Source of the DNA: an uncultured Ruminococcus sp.
GTDB taxonomy: Bacteria > Bacillota > Clostridia > Lachnospirales > Lachnospiraceae
Direction: 5' to 3'
Length of the DNA: 6,988 nucleotides
Assembly (NCBI GenBank): GCA_900541505.1
Contig: UQKK01000069.1
Location: 1 to 6,988 of the forward strand
Below the pieces are notes generated by a model. That model was not told the origin of the DNA. It did no database searches and saw only the letters and a program-made list of their open reading frames with translations. Position numbers and translations under genes: made by a program. Below are positions 1-5,366 of this stretch, piece after piece. Position 1 is the first letter of the stretch, and the number at the start of each line of letters is the position of its first letter.

Positions 1-55
1 ACTTAAAATCCCGTGGGTAGTGATACCCGTACCGGTTCGATTCCGGTCTGCGGCA
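1..55 (+). tRNA. tRNA-Leu(UAA), 3' part (5' end outside window)
   Basis: The window opens inside the anticodon arm. The loop is read as C2 T3, anticodon TAA at 4-6, then A7 A8, followed by the 3' anticodon stem TCCCG. A long class II variable arm follows (GGGTA 15-19 paired with TACCC 24-28, loop GTGA). The T arm is ACCGG/CCGGT (31-35, 43-47) around TTCGATT. The 3' acceptor strand is 48-54 with discriminator A at 55. No CCA is encoded. Long variable arm plus TAA anticodon identifies leucine. The D arm and 5' acceptor strand are cut off by the window edge. Confidence 0.9.
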
Positions 56-66
56 GTTTTGTGAGG

Positions 67-108
67 TGCTTCAATCTCTTGTAAACAGAGGGATTGAAGC
101 ATTTTTTT
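67..108 (+). terminator. Intrinsic terminator of the tRNA transcript
   Basis: The arms TGCTTCAATC (67-76) and GATTGAAGCA (92-101) pair perfectly over 10 bp. Further CTCT/AGAG pairing across a one-base bulge extends the stem. Seven T residues (102-108) follow directly. It lies 11 bases past the tRNA end, so it should stop the tRNA transcript before the next gene. Confidence 0.9.
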
Positions 109-161
109 ATATGAAAAAGAATGTCAAGAGGAATTTGGCTGTATAGTAAATGATTCGTTGA

Positions 162-189
162 TTGACAGAAAATCGCTCTGTGTTTTACT
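162..189 (+). promoter_or_regulatory. Probable sigma-A promoter of the XRE-family gene
   Basis: A perfect -35 TTGACA (162-167) is followed by a 16-bp spacer and a 4-of-6 -10 candidate TTTACT (184-189). The ribosome site AGGAGGTG (206-213) and ATG (218) lie just downstream, giving a short leader. The -10 assignment is the weak part; TACTCT at 186-191 is an alternative with 18-bp spacing. Confidence 0.55.
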
Positions 190-217
190 CTGATAGTATT
201 AAATCAGGAGGTGAGGT

Positions 218-823
218 ATGGAAGCAGAAAAATTCGGGAGATTCATAGCCCAGTGCCGGAAAAACAGGGAGATGACGCAGAAGGAACTGGCTCGAAAGCT
301 AAATGTTACGGAGCAGGCAGTCAGCCGCTGGGAGTGCGGGAAAGGGTTTCCCGACATACAGCTGCTGGTCCCTTTGGCGGAAAGTCTGGAGATTTCAGTT
401 TCTGAACTGATGAATTTAGAAAATAAAAATGGAGAAAAAGCAACGGAAACATTGACGGATGGAGATGTAAAACGGATGCTTGCCGACCTGTCAGAAATGG
501 AAAAGAAGAATCAAAGGGAGAATAAAAATCTGACTGCGACCTGTATTGTGATTACTGTAGTCGCAGCAGCAGCGGCTTGGCTGTCCGGCTATGCAAGTTT
601 TCTTGCAGCATGGATTTTGGGTGCTTTTACTGCGGTTGCAGCTGCAGGTTTCCTTCTGTTTATCCGCTCGGGAAAAGAACATGAAAGCAGAAGGACTGTC
701 GCTGTTTATATGGTTCTTGGGATCGGTGCAGTGACAGCAATGTTGTTTTTTATGGGAGTTCCGACAGGAGTTTTATGCATGCTGCTATTTATTGCTTTGT
801 GTGCGGTCAGCTGTTCCGGATGA
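218..823 (+). CDS. XRE-family helix-turn-helix protein with C-terminal membrane domain
   Basis: 201 residues. Residues about 5-60 form a Cro/C1-type helix-turn-helix: TQKELARKLNVTEQAVSRWE at 20-39 holds the turn and recognition helix, and GFPDIQLLVPLAESLEISVSELM follows in the usual family pattern. Residues 70-104 are a charged linker. Residues about 105-200 are hydrophobic and can be read as four membrane helices (about 105-122, 127-149, 161-180, 183-200). The start is set by AGGAGGTG five bases upstream. DNA-binding proteins of this shape are common in Clostridia, and most have unknown targets. A membrane-tethered regulator that responds to an envelope signal is inference. The gene stands alone between two terminators and shows no link to the iron genes. 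Confidence 0.85.
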   Translation: MEAEKFGRFIAQCRKNREMTQKELARKLNVTEQAVSRWECGKGFPDIQLLVPLAESLEISVSELMNLENKNGEKATETLTDGDVKRMLADLSEMEKKNQRENKNLTATCIVITVVAAAAAWLSGYASFLAAWILGAFTAVAAAGFLLFIRSGKEHESRRTVAVYMVLGIGAVTAMLFFMGVPTGVLCMLLFIALCAVSCSG

Positions 824-825
824 TG

Positions 826-873
826 AAAAAGGCTGATGCTCAATGTTTTTTATTCATTGGGCATCAGCCTTTT
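826..873. terminator. Bidirectional terminator between convergent genes
   Basis: The arms GGCTGATGCTCAATG (831-845) and CATTGGGCATCAGCC (855-869) pair over 15 bp with one G-T wobble. A run of five A precedes the left arm (a T run on the minus strand) and four T follow the right arm. It sits between the stop codons of the XRE gene (823) and the DtxR-type gene (880), so it can serve both transcripts. Confidence 0.88.
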
Positions 874-879
874 AAGCTG

Positions 880-1239
880 TCAGATTTTTTTGATGTGGTT
901 TTTGATTGCTTCAAAGCTCTCGGAACTGATGATATGTTCCATTTGGCACGCGTCTTCTGCAGCAGTCTTCGGGTTCACGCCCAGTTGTTCCAGCCAGGAG
1001 GAAATCAGTGTATGACGTTCATAAATTTTTTCCGCGATCTCTTTCCCGGAATCAGTCAGACGGATATATCCCTCCGGTGATACCGTAATATAGCCGCTTG
1101 TCCTGAGTTTTTTCATGGCGACGCTGACACTTGGTTTTTTATAATCCAATTCTGTGGCAATGTCTACAGAACGGACAACAGGCAGCTTTTTACTTAAGAT
1201 CAGGATAGTCTCCAGATAATTTTCACCGGATGGGTTCAT
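880..1239 (-). CDS. DtxR/MntR-family metal-dependent transcriptional repressor (likely iron-sensing)
   Basis: 119 residues, with GAGGTG at 1246-1251 supporting this start. Residues 1-62 are a winged helix: recognition helix around KKPSVSVAMKKL (34-45), wing around residues 52-60. Residues 63-119 are the metal-binding dimerisation domain. Aligned by eye to B. subtilis MntR, Glu11, His77, Glu102 and His103 correspond to Glu10, His76, Glu101 and His102. MntR Glu99 is replaced by Cys98, giving Cys-x-x-Glu-His as in DtxR/IdeR, and MntR Asp8 is Asn7. The Cys favours Fe(II) sensing over Mn(II), which is inference. There is no C-terminal SH3/FeoA-like domain; MntR itself (about 142 aa) also lacks one, but this protein is shorter still. 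It is divergent from feoA, so it is the likely repressor of the Feo genes. Confidence 0.88.
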   Translation of the reverse strand: MNPSGENYLETILILSKKLPVVRSVDIATELDYKKPSVSVAMKKLRTSGYITVSPEGYIRLTDSGKEIAEKIYERHTLISSWLEQLGVNPKTAAEDACQMEHIISSESFEAIKNHIKKI

Positions 1240-1305
1240 AGTTCACACCTCGCTTGCTAATTCAACCTTTTTCTCTTGAGAAGGATTAAAATTTCCAATA
1301 TCATT

Positions 1306-1341
1306 TATTCTAACATAATATCAGGCTTTGGGCAAAGTCAA
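1306..1341 (-). promoter_or_regulatory. Candidate promoter and operator half-site of the DtxR-type gene
   Basis: On the minus strand, TTGACT (1336-1341) and TATGTT (1312-1317) form a sigma-A promoter candidate with 18-bp spacing. The -10 overlaps TTAGAATA (1306-1313), which is identical to the left part of the TTAGAATATACTAA palindrome at the feoA promoter, but the second half is not kept. This may allow weak autoregulation. Both the promoter and the half-site are tentative. Confidence 0.4.
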
Positions 1342-1377
1342 TTCATGCGTATAAAATTAAAAATTTGCAAAAAGTTA

Positions 1378-1406
1378 TTGACAGCTATCTGTGATTAGAA
1401 TATACT
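1378..1406 (+). promoter_or_regulatory. Sigma-A promoter of the feo genes
   Basis: TTGACA (1378-1383) and TATACT (1401-1406) are separated by exactly 17 bp, a near-consensus housekeeping promoter. Transcription would start near 1413, leaving a leader of about 90 nt before feoA. The -10 box lies inside the palindrome listed next. Confidence 0.85.
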
Positions 1407-1408
1407 AA
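1395..1408 (+). promoter_or_regulatory. Candidate iron-repressor operator over the feoA -10 box
   Basis: TTAGAATATACTAA is an inverted repeat of the form TTAG-N6-CTAA and covers the whole -10 hexamer, so a bound repressor would block RNA polymerase. DtxR/IdeR boxes are built from TTAGG-like half-sites, and the divergent gene encodes a DtxR-type protein. The same 14-bp pattern recurs twice before feoB (1755-1768 and 1775-1788). Confidence 0.65.
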
Positions 1409-1502
1409 CAATGTAAAACAAATTATTGAGAAAAATGTTCAATTTCAAGATACTCAGCAACGCTTGCAATGTGCAGTGCTGATGGCAAAAGAGGTGAAGC
1501 GT

Positions 1503-1715
1503 ATGAATCTGTCAGAGGCAAAAGAAGGAGAAGAATATATTGTAAAAGATATTGCAACGGATGACGAGGAACTGACGGCGTTTCTGTTTTCGCTGGGCTG
1601 CTACAGCGGCGAGCCGATTACAGTGGTTTCCCATCTGAAAGGCGGCTGTGTTGTCTCCATTAAGGATGGGCGATACAATATTGATACTGATCTGGCGAAA
1701 GCCATTTCAATATAA
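1503..1715 (+). CDS. feoA: FeoA, ferrous iron transport accessory protein
   Basis: 70 residues when started at ATG 1503, preceded by GAGGTG (1491-1496). An upstream in-frame ATG at 1464 has no ribosome site and would add a tail untypical of the family. The protein is one small beta-barrel (SH3-like) FeoA domain: acidic N-terminus, a family-type segment LFSLGCYSGEPITVV (28-42), and a closing GRYNIDTDLAKAI. FeoA is a cytosolic partner thought to act on FeoB and is not itself a transporter. It is the first gene after the iron-regulated promoter candidate. Only one feoA copy is present. A terminator and two operator-like sites separate it from feoB. Confidence 0.85.
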   Translation: MNLSEAKEGEEYIVKDIATDDEELTAFLFSLGCYSGEPITVVSHLKGGCVVSIKDGRYNIDTDLAKAISI

Positions 1716-1720
1716 AAAAC

Positions 1721-1743
1721 AGCGGCGTATGTCGCTCTTTTTT
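1721..1743 (+). terminator. Short intrinsic terminator/attenuator between feoA and feoB
   Basis: AGCGGC (1721-1726) pairs with GTCGCT (1731-1736), including one G-T pair, across loop GTAT. C1737 and six T (1738-1743) follow. It begins six bases after the feoA stop. A 6-bp stem is modest, so partial read-through into feoB is likely. Confidence 0.65.
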
Positions 1744-1768
1744 AGGCACATGGATTAGTTATGCCTAA
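1742..1768 (+). repeat. Perfect 7-bp inverted repeat TTAGGCA-N13-TGCCTAA
   Basis: Arms at 1742-1748 and 1762-1768 match perfectly. The left arm overlaps the end of the terminator T tract, and the right arm overlaps the second TTAG-N6-CTAA site. It could be part of a larger protein-binding site or a small RNA hairpin next to the terminator; the sequence does not decide. Confidence 0.5.
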
Positions 1769-1788
1769 TAGAAATTAGAAGTATCTAA
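1755..1788 (+). promoter_or_regulatory. Two tandem iron-box candidates upstream of feoB
   Basis: TTAGTTATGCCTAA (1755-1768) and TTAGAAGTATCTAA (1775-1788) both follow TTAG-N6-CTAA, as does the site over the feoA -10 box. The two centres are 20 bp apart, close to two helical turns, so bound dimers would lie on nearly the same DNA face. No convincing promoter is visible here. They may control a weak feoB promoter or act as a roadblock to read-through from feoA. Confidence 0.6.
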
Positions 1789-1809
1789 ATGAAGGAGGAA
1801 TTTAGGATT

Positions 1810-3816
1810 ATGAGGATCGCATTTGCGGGAAATCCGAACAGTGGTAAAACGACCATGTACAATGCCCTGACAGGCAGAAATGAGCGCGTTGGAAACTGGG
1901 CAGGTGTTACGGTCGAGAAAAAGGAGAGCCTGATTAAGAAGACGTATTACAGCGGAGGGGAAGAACTGGTGGCAGTCGATCTTCCGGGCGCATATTCCAT
2001 GTCGCCGTTTACATCTGAAGAAAGTATCACAAGCGGTTATGTGAAGAATGAGAATCCGGACGCTATCATCAATATCGTGGATGCAACGAATCTGAGCCGA
2101 AGCCTGTTTTTCACGACACAGCTTCTGGAACTGGGCGTTCCGGTGGTGGTGGCGCTCAACAAGAGCGATGTCACAGATAAGAAACAGACGAAGATTGATG
2201 AGAAGCTCCTTTCCGAGAAGCTGGGCTGCCCTGTCATTAAGACGATCTCCACATCTTCGGGACATGAGGGGCTGAAAGAGGTTGTTAACGCGGCAGCGGA
2301 ACTGAACGGAAAAGGACAGACAGCTCCGTATGTACAGGCGGATATTGACCTGAAGGATAAGAATGCTGTCGAGGCGGCGGACAGGAAACGTTTTGAGTTC
2401 GTCAACGGCATTGTAAAACAGGTGGAAAAGAGAAAGGTACTCACAAAGGATAAAAACATACAGGATAAGATTGACAATATCATTACACACAAGATTATTG
2501 GTATTCCAATCTTCGCGGCAGTTATCTTCCTGGTATTCTACATATCACAGACTACATTGGGAACATGGATTGCGGACTGGCTGGTTGCCTGGATTGAGAC
2601 GTTCCAGGGCTGGGTCGGCGGACTGATGGAAAACGCGAACCCGTTCCTGTACGCACTGCTTGTGGACGGAATCATCGGCGGCGTTGGCGCAGTAGTCGGT
2701 TTCCTGCCGCTTGTTATGGTCATGTATTTCCTAATCGCACTTCTGGAAGACTGCGGTTATATGGCACGCGCAACAGTGGTGCTTGACCCGATTTTTAAGA
2801 GAGTGGGGCTTTCCGGAAAATCTGTAATCCCGATGGTAATCGGAACCGGCTGCGCCATCCCGGGCGTTATGGCATGCCGTACGATCCGCAATGAAAGGGA
2901 ACGCAGGACAACAGCGATGCTCACACCGTTCATGCCGTGTGGGGCGAAGATCCCGGTTATCGCATTATTTGCGGGAGCGTTTTTTGCCGATGCATGGTGG
3001 GTTTCTGCTACAATGTATCTGGTAGGTATTGTCCTGGTTCTTCTGGGTGCTCTGCTTGTAAAGAGAATCACAGGTCAGAAATACAGAAAATCCTTCTTCA
3101 TTATCGAGCTTCCGGAATACAAGATTCCGAGCCTTAAGAGAGCCTGCGTATCCATGCTGGAGCGCGGAAAAGCATATATTGTTAAAGCAGGAACGATTAT
3201 CCTGGTGTGCAACACGGTTGTACAAATCATGCAGAGCTTTAACTGGCAGTTCCAGCTTGTGGAAGAAGGCGCGGAAAGTACTTCCATCCTTGCGTCCATC
3301 GCACATCCGTTTGCAATCCTGTTCATCCCGCTTGGATTCGGCGTATGGCAGCTTGCGGCAGCGGCGGTAACAGGCTTTATCGCAAAGGAGAATGTTGTAG
3401 GTACTCTCGCTGTTGTTTACGGCGTGACAAACCTGATTGATACAGATGAGTTGGCGCTCGTGGGAAGCGGAAGCGAAGTGGCTACCATCATGGGACTTAC
3501 AAAATTAGCGGCTCTTGCTTACCTTATGTTTAACCTTTACACACCGCCGTGTTTCGCAGCTCTCGGGGCGATGAACTCAGAGATGAAGAGCGGAAAATGG
3601 CTGTTTGGAGGTATCTGCCTCCAGCTTGCGACAGGTTATACGGTTGCTTTCTTCGTATACCAGATTGGGACACTTATTACGACAGGGGCTCTTGGGACGG
3701 CCTTTATTCCGGGTCTGATCGCGGTGCTTGTATTCGTAGCAATCGTTATCTGGAGGATTCGTAAGTCAGACAGGGAATTCGCATCAGAATACAACCTGCA
3801 TGCTGCACGTTCATAA
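1810..3816 (+). CDS. feoB: FeoB, ferrous iron transport GTPase/permease
   Basis: 668 residues from ATG 1810, which has GGAGG at 1794-1798. An in-frame ATG at 1789 lies before that site and inside an operator-like repeat, so it is unlikely. The cytosolic N-terminal G domain has all motifs: G1 GNPNSGKT (7-14), G2 Thr34 in GVTVE, G3 DLPG (57-60), G4 NKSD (117-120), G5 STSSG (147-151). A helical spacer domain runs to about 225. The membrane part then shows the usual FeoB blocks: FLPLVMVMYFLIALLEDCGY (298-317), GTGCAIPGVMACRTI (345-359), MPCGAKIPV (375-383), GFIAKENVV (522-530) and TPPCFAAL (578-585). The conserved Cys residues of the two repeats are present. It imports Fe(II) across the cytoplasmic membrane. 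The length suits Firmicutes FeoB, shorter than the 773-aa E. coli protein. No defect is seen. Confidence 0.97.
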   Translation: MRIAFAGNPNSGKTTMYNALTGRNERVGNWAGVTVEKKESLIKKTYYSGGEELVAVDLPGAYSMSPFTSEESITSGYVKNENPDAIINIVDATNLSRSLFFTTQLLELGVPVVVALNKSDVTDKKQTKIDEKLLSEKLGCPVIKTISTSSGHEGLKEVVNAAAELNGKGQTAPYVQADIDLKDKNAVEAADRKRFEFVNGIVKQVEKRKVLTKDKNIQDKIDNIITHKIIGIPIFAAVIFLVFYISQTTLGTWIADWLVAWIETFQGWVGGLMENANPFLYALLVDGIIGGVGAVVGFLPLVMVMYFLIALLEDCGYMARATVVLDPIFKRVGLSGKSVIPMVIGTGCAIPGVMACRTIRNERERRTTAMLTPFMPCGAKIPVIALFAGAFFADAWWVSATMYLVGIVLVLLGALLVKRITGQKYRKSFFIIELPEYKIPSLKRACVSMLERGKAYIVKAGTIILVCNTVVQIMQSFNWQFQLVEEGAESTSILASIAHPFAILFIPLGFGVWQLAAAAVTGFIAKENVVGTLAVVYGVTNLIDTDELALVGSGSEVATIMGLTKLAALAYLMFNLYTPPCFAALGAMNSEMKSGKWLFGGICLQLATGYTVAFFVYQIGTLITTGALGTAFIPGLIAVLVFVAIVIWRIRKSDREFASEYNLHAARS

Positions 3817-3837
3817 AGAAGTTAGTTGTATGAAAGG

Positions 3838-3867
3838 CGGTGGGCAAGCAACGGTGCTTGCCCACCG
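3838..3867 (+). terminator. Strong 13-bp hairpin after feoB (weak terminator or mRNA-stability stem)
   Basis: CGGTGGGCAAGCA (3838-3850) pairs perfectly with TGCTTGCCCACCG (3855-3867) across the loop ACGG. Only three T follow, then ATCAG, so it is a poor intrinsic terminator in spite of the very stable stem. It lies 25 bases before the next start codon. It may lower expression of the downstream gene or protect the 3' end of the feoB message. Confidence 0.5.
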
Positions 3868-3891
3868 TTTATCAGTTGAGGAGGCGTCAGA

Positions 3892-4266
3892 ATGGAAAAC
3901 GTGATTATTATCCTTATACTGGCCGTTCTTGTCGGGGGAGCAGTCAGCTATATTGTTCGGGCGAAACAAAGCGGGGTAAAATGTATCGGATGTCCTGCCG
4001 GCGGGAGCTGCTCCGGTAAAAAGATGAAAAAGAAGAAACTGTCCGGAGCGGTGATTGCCAAGAAGACCATTGATATTTCCGGAATGAACTGTGCCCACTG
4101 TGCCCAGAGTGTGACAGACGGCCTGAACCAGATCGAGGGTGTTTCTGCCCGGGTTGACCTTTCCAAGGGATGCGCGGTCGTTTCCTTTGACAGAGAGATT
4201 GATGAAGATATCCTGATCCGGGCTGTGGAAAGGAAGGGATTTGCTGTTAAGTCTATCCACGCATAG
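3892..4266 (+). CDS. FeoB-associated Cys-rich membrane protein fused to an HMA metal-binding domain
   Basis: 124 residues, with GAGGAGG about seven bases before the ATG. Residues 3-22 are one membrane helix, followed by a positive stretch. Residues 31-40 carry CIGCPAGGSC (Cys31, Cys34, Cys40), the pattern of the small FeoB-associated Cys-rich proteins often coded after feoB. A Lys-rich linker (43-50) leads to a heavy-metal-associated domain (about 58-122) with the motif GMNCAHC (Cys67, Cys70) and an ending AVERKGFAVKSI as in CopZ-like chaperones. The position 75 bases after feoB suggests metal handling at the FeoB cytosolic face. The metal bound is not known; HMA domains usually take Cu(I) or other soft metals, which makes an iron role unproven. 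Topology is inferred. Confidence 0.8.
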   Translation: MENVIIILILAVLVGGAVSYIVRAKQSGVKCIGCPAGGSCSGKKMKKKKLSGAVIAKKTIDISGMNCAHCAQSVTDGLNQIEGVSARVDLSKGCAVVSFDREIDEDILIRAVERKGFAVKSIHA

Positions 4267-4310
4267 ATGGAAAACAGCAGAAAGATAGTCTGGGGAAGGA
4301 AAAGAGATGA

Positions 4311-4421
4311 GTGCAGAGAGAGAACAGCGCAATCGGTCAGGCAACTGTCTACCGGATGGTAAAAGAGTTAGAGGAAATCGGCGTGCTGAGCAGGCGGATT
4401 GTATATAAAGATGTGGAATAG
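4311..4421 (+). pseudogene. Fragment of a winged-helix regulator (possibly Fur-like)
   Basis: This frame opens after a TGA at 4308 and reads a helix-turn-helix-like stretch, IGQATVYRMVKELEEIGVLS, then RRIVYKDVE and TAG at 4419. The ATVYR-x2-KELEE-x-GVL pattern resembles the recognition helix of Fur-type and similar winged-helix proteins. There is no start codon with a ribosome site, no first part of the domain and no C-terminal metal or dimer domain, so it is a remnant. Its place after an iron locus makes a lost Fur-like gene plausible, but the family is uncertain. Confidence 0.35.
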
Positions 4422-4662
4422 ATGAAATCAAAATCTGCGCTCTGTGGATGCGGCTCTTGGCATCCTAATTCCCACGCTCCTTTATGTGGAGTCGGCTTTG
4501 CTGGCGGTGCGCAGACTGCTGAAACAGGATACTGTGCTGCTCCTGAATGGAAATGCGGGTGAAGGGAAAAAGAGGCTTCGGAGAATCTTTGCAGGTCGGA
4601 AGATGGATTTCCGGAAGAATCCATCTCTGATTATCTCAAATCGGAACATCGTAAAATTGACA
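4422..4662 (+). other. Decayed stretch with no supportable gene
   Basis: The frame of the preceding fragment continues from ATG 4422 into 46 codons rich in Cys, Gly and Ala (for example LCGCGSWHPN), ends at TGA 4560, then resumes with another open stretch (SISDYLKSEHRKIDNETV, about 4620-4673). No ribosome site or known domain is seen. A perfect inverted repeat AGATGGATT (4601-4609)/AATCCATCT (4618-4626) lies within. A second frame is open here but gives no recognisable protein. The pattern suggests a broken gene or a non-coding element. Confidence 0.4.
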
Positions 4663-4836
4663 ATGAAACGGTATACAGTTATCTTGTATGGCTCTTATGC
4701 AAGAGGTGATTTCCGGGCAGATTCCGATATCAATCTTATGTTTTTAGTAGATTTATCGGATGAGGAAATCCAAAGAAAAGGGCATGATTTTATATTAGCT
4801 GTCCTTTTTGCTCATGAAACAAAAAGGACGGAGTGA
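4663..4836 (+). pseudogene. Truncated nucleotidyltransferase (MNT-type) remnant
   Basis: Counting from ATG 4663, the 57 residues contain the core of a minimal nucleotidyltransferase: VILYGSYARGDF (6-17), then ADSDIN (19-24) and LMFLVDLSDEEI. The family needs Gly-Ser, an Asp-x-Asp pair and a third acidic residue further on. Here the pair reads Asp22-Ile-Asn24, so one catalytic Asp is lost. The match stops after about residue 43, where the frame runs into a palindrome (4801-4829) and ends. The normal N-terminal helix is missing and there is no ribosome site. The intact form would be a DNA polymerase beta-like nucleotidyltransferase, often the antitoxin of a HEPN partner; no HEPN gene is nearby. 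Confidence 0.6.
4801..4829. repeat. Perfect 10-bp inverted repeat
   Basis: GTCCTTTTTG (4801-4810) and CAAAAAGGAC (4820-4829) pair perfectly around a 9-base loop. The repeat interrupts the end of the nucleotidyltransferase remnant and adjoins the branched palindrome at 4828-4906, sharing two bases with it. It may mark the edge of a repeat element. Confidence 0.7.
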
Positions 4837-4906
4837 GCCGCGCCACGTCAGTTTTGCTGGCGTGGCGGTATGTTTTACGACCACCACCGTGGACGGGTCA
4901 CTCCGT
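4828..4906. repeat. Branched palindromic element (outer stem with two inner hairpins)
   Basis: The outer arms ACGGAGTGA (4828-4836) and TCACTCCGT (4898-4906) are perfect complements 61 bases apart. Inside, GCCACGTCAG (4842-4851) pairs with CTGGCGTGGC (4857-4866) with one G-T pair and a 5-base loop, and CCAC (4881-4884) can pair with GTGG (4889-4892). Read on the minus strand, the outer stem is followed by TCCTTTTTGTTT, so it could end transcripts coming from the DUF3267 gene. It could also be a small structured RNA or a non-autonomous repeat. Confidence 0.55.
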
Positions 4907-4952
4907 AGGTTTGCGAGATTTTGAGGTCATTTTTATTCAAATTGGGATTTTC

Positions 4953-5366
4953 CTATTTGCAAAATGTAACATATCCTGCTTCTGTTGGATGGTCTACAAT
5001 TAGACTGTCCTGCTCTTTTAATACATTAAGAGCAATAACCAAATCTGCTCCTGCCGCAATGAAATTAACCATCATGGTAAGCAAAGATATAGTACCGGGA
5101 TATATAAAAACAAATAGTACACTGCCCAATCCTAATATGACAAAAGGTGTTAAAACACCGATTAGATATTGTTTCTTTTTTAACGCTACTTTACATGCAC
5201 AACTCGGCATCATTGCATTGATATTAAAGCGAACTACATTCCAACCTTTACCACTTGAAAATGCCCAACCGATTCCATGTAGTAACTCATGTATTACAAC
5301 TGAAACAGCAATAATCACAATAAACATGATGTAGAATGAAAGCCCGCCTACTTCTGATAAGTGTGC
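4953..5366 (-). pseudogene. DUF3267 zincin-like membrane metalloprotease, 3' part, cut off by the IS element
   Basis: The frame runs to TAG at 4953. Counted from the internal Met at 5327, it has HELLH at 13-17 (the HExxH zinc motif) inside the first hydrophobic helix, followed by GIGWAF. A second hydrophobic block spans about 55-78 and a third about 83-103 with AAGADL (91-96), whose Asp95 may be a further zinc ligand; DHPTEAGY follows near the end. This order is typical of DUF3267. The Met at 5327 has no ribosome site, and the frame stays open upstream to the IS end at about 5367, so 5327 is not the native start. The probable native start is at 6912, beyond the IS. Unless the IS leaves, the product should not be made normally. 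Confidence 0.7.

Noticed and set aside
1464..1502. Earlier in-frame ATGs (1464, 1482) for FeoA
   Set aside because: No ribosome site stands before them, while GAGGTG precedes ATG 1503 and gives the usual FeoA length.
1789..1809. Earlier in-frame ATG for FeoB
   Set aside because: The ribosome site GGAGG (1794-1798) lies after this ATG, and the GTPase domain normally begins a few residues after the Met at 1810.
1765..2490. Minus-strand open frame of 241 codons
   Set aside because: It lies antisense to feoB, has no domain pattern or ribosome site, and feoB carries clear GTPase motifs on the other strand.
3811..4431. Minus-strand open frame of 206 codons
   Set aside because: It is antisense to the Cys-rich/HMA gene and the 3838-3867 hairpin, with no recognisable protein features.
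4422..4562. 46-codon Cys/Gly-rich frame as a small protein gene
   Set aside because: There is no ribosome site, it follows a broken regulator in the same frame, and no family is recognised; it is kept only as part of the decayed stretch.
5325..5327. ATG 5327 as the true start of the DUF3267 gene
   Set aside because: No ribosome site precedes it and the frame continues upstream with hydrophobic residues that belong to the same membrane helix.
4921..5334. Plus-strand open frame of 137 codons
   Set aside because: It is antisense to the DUF3267 HELLH frame and shows no ribosome site or family features.
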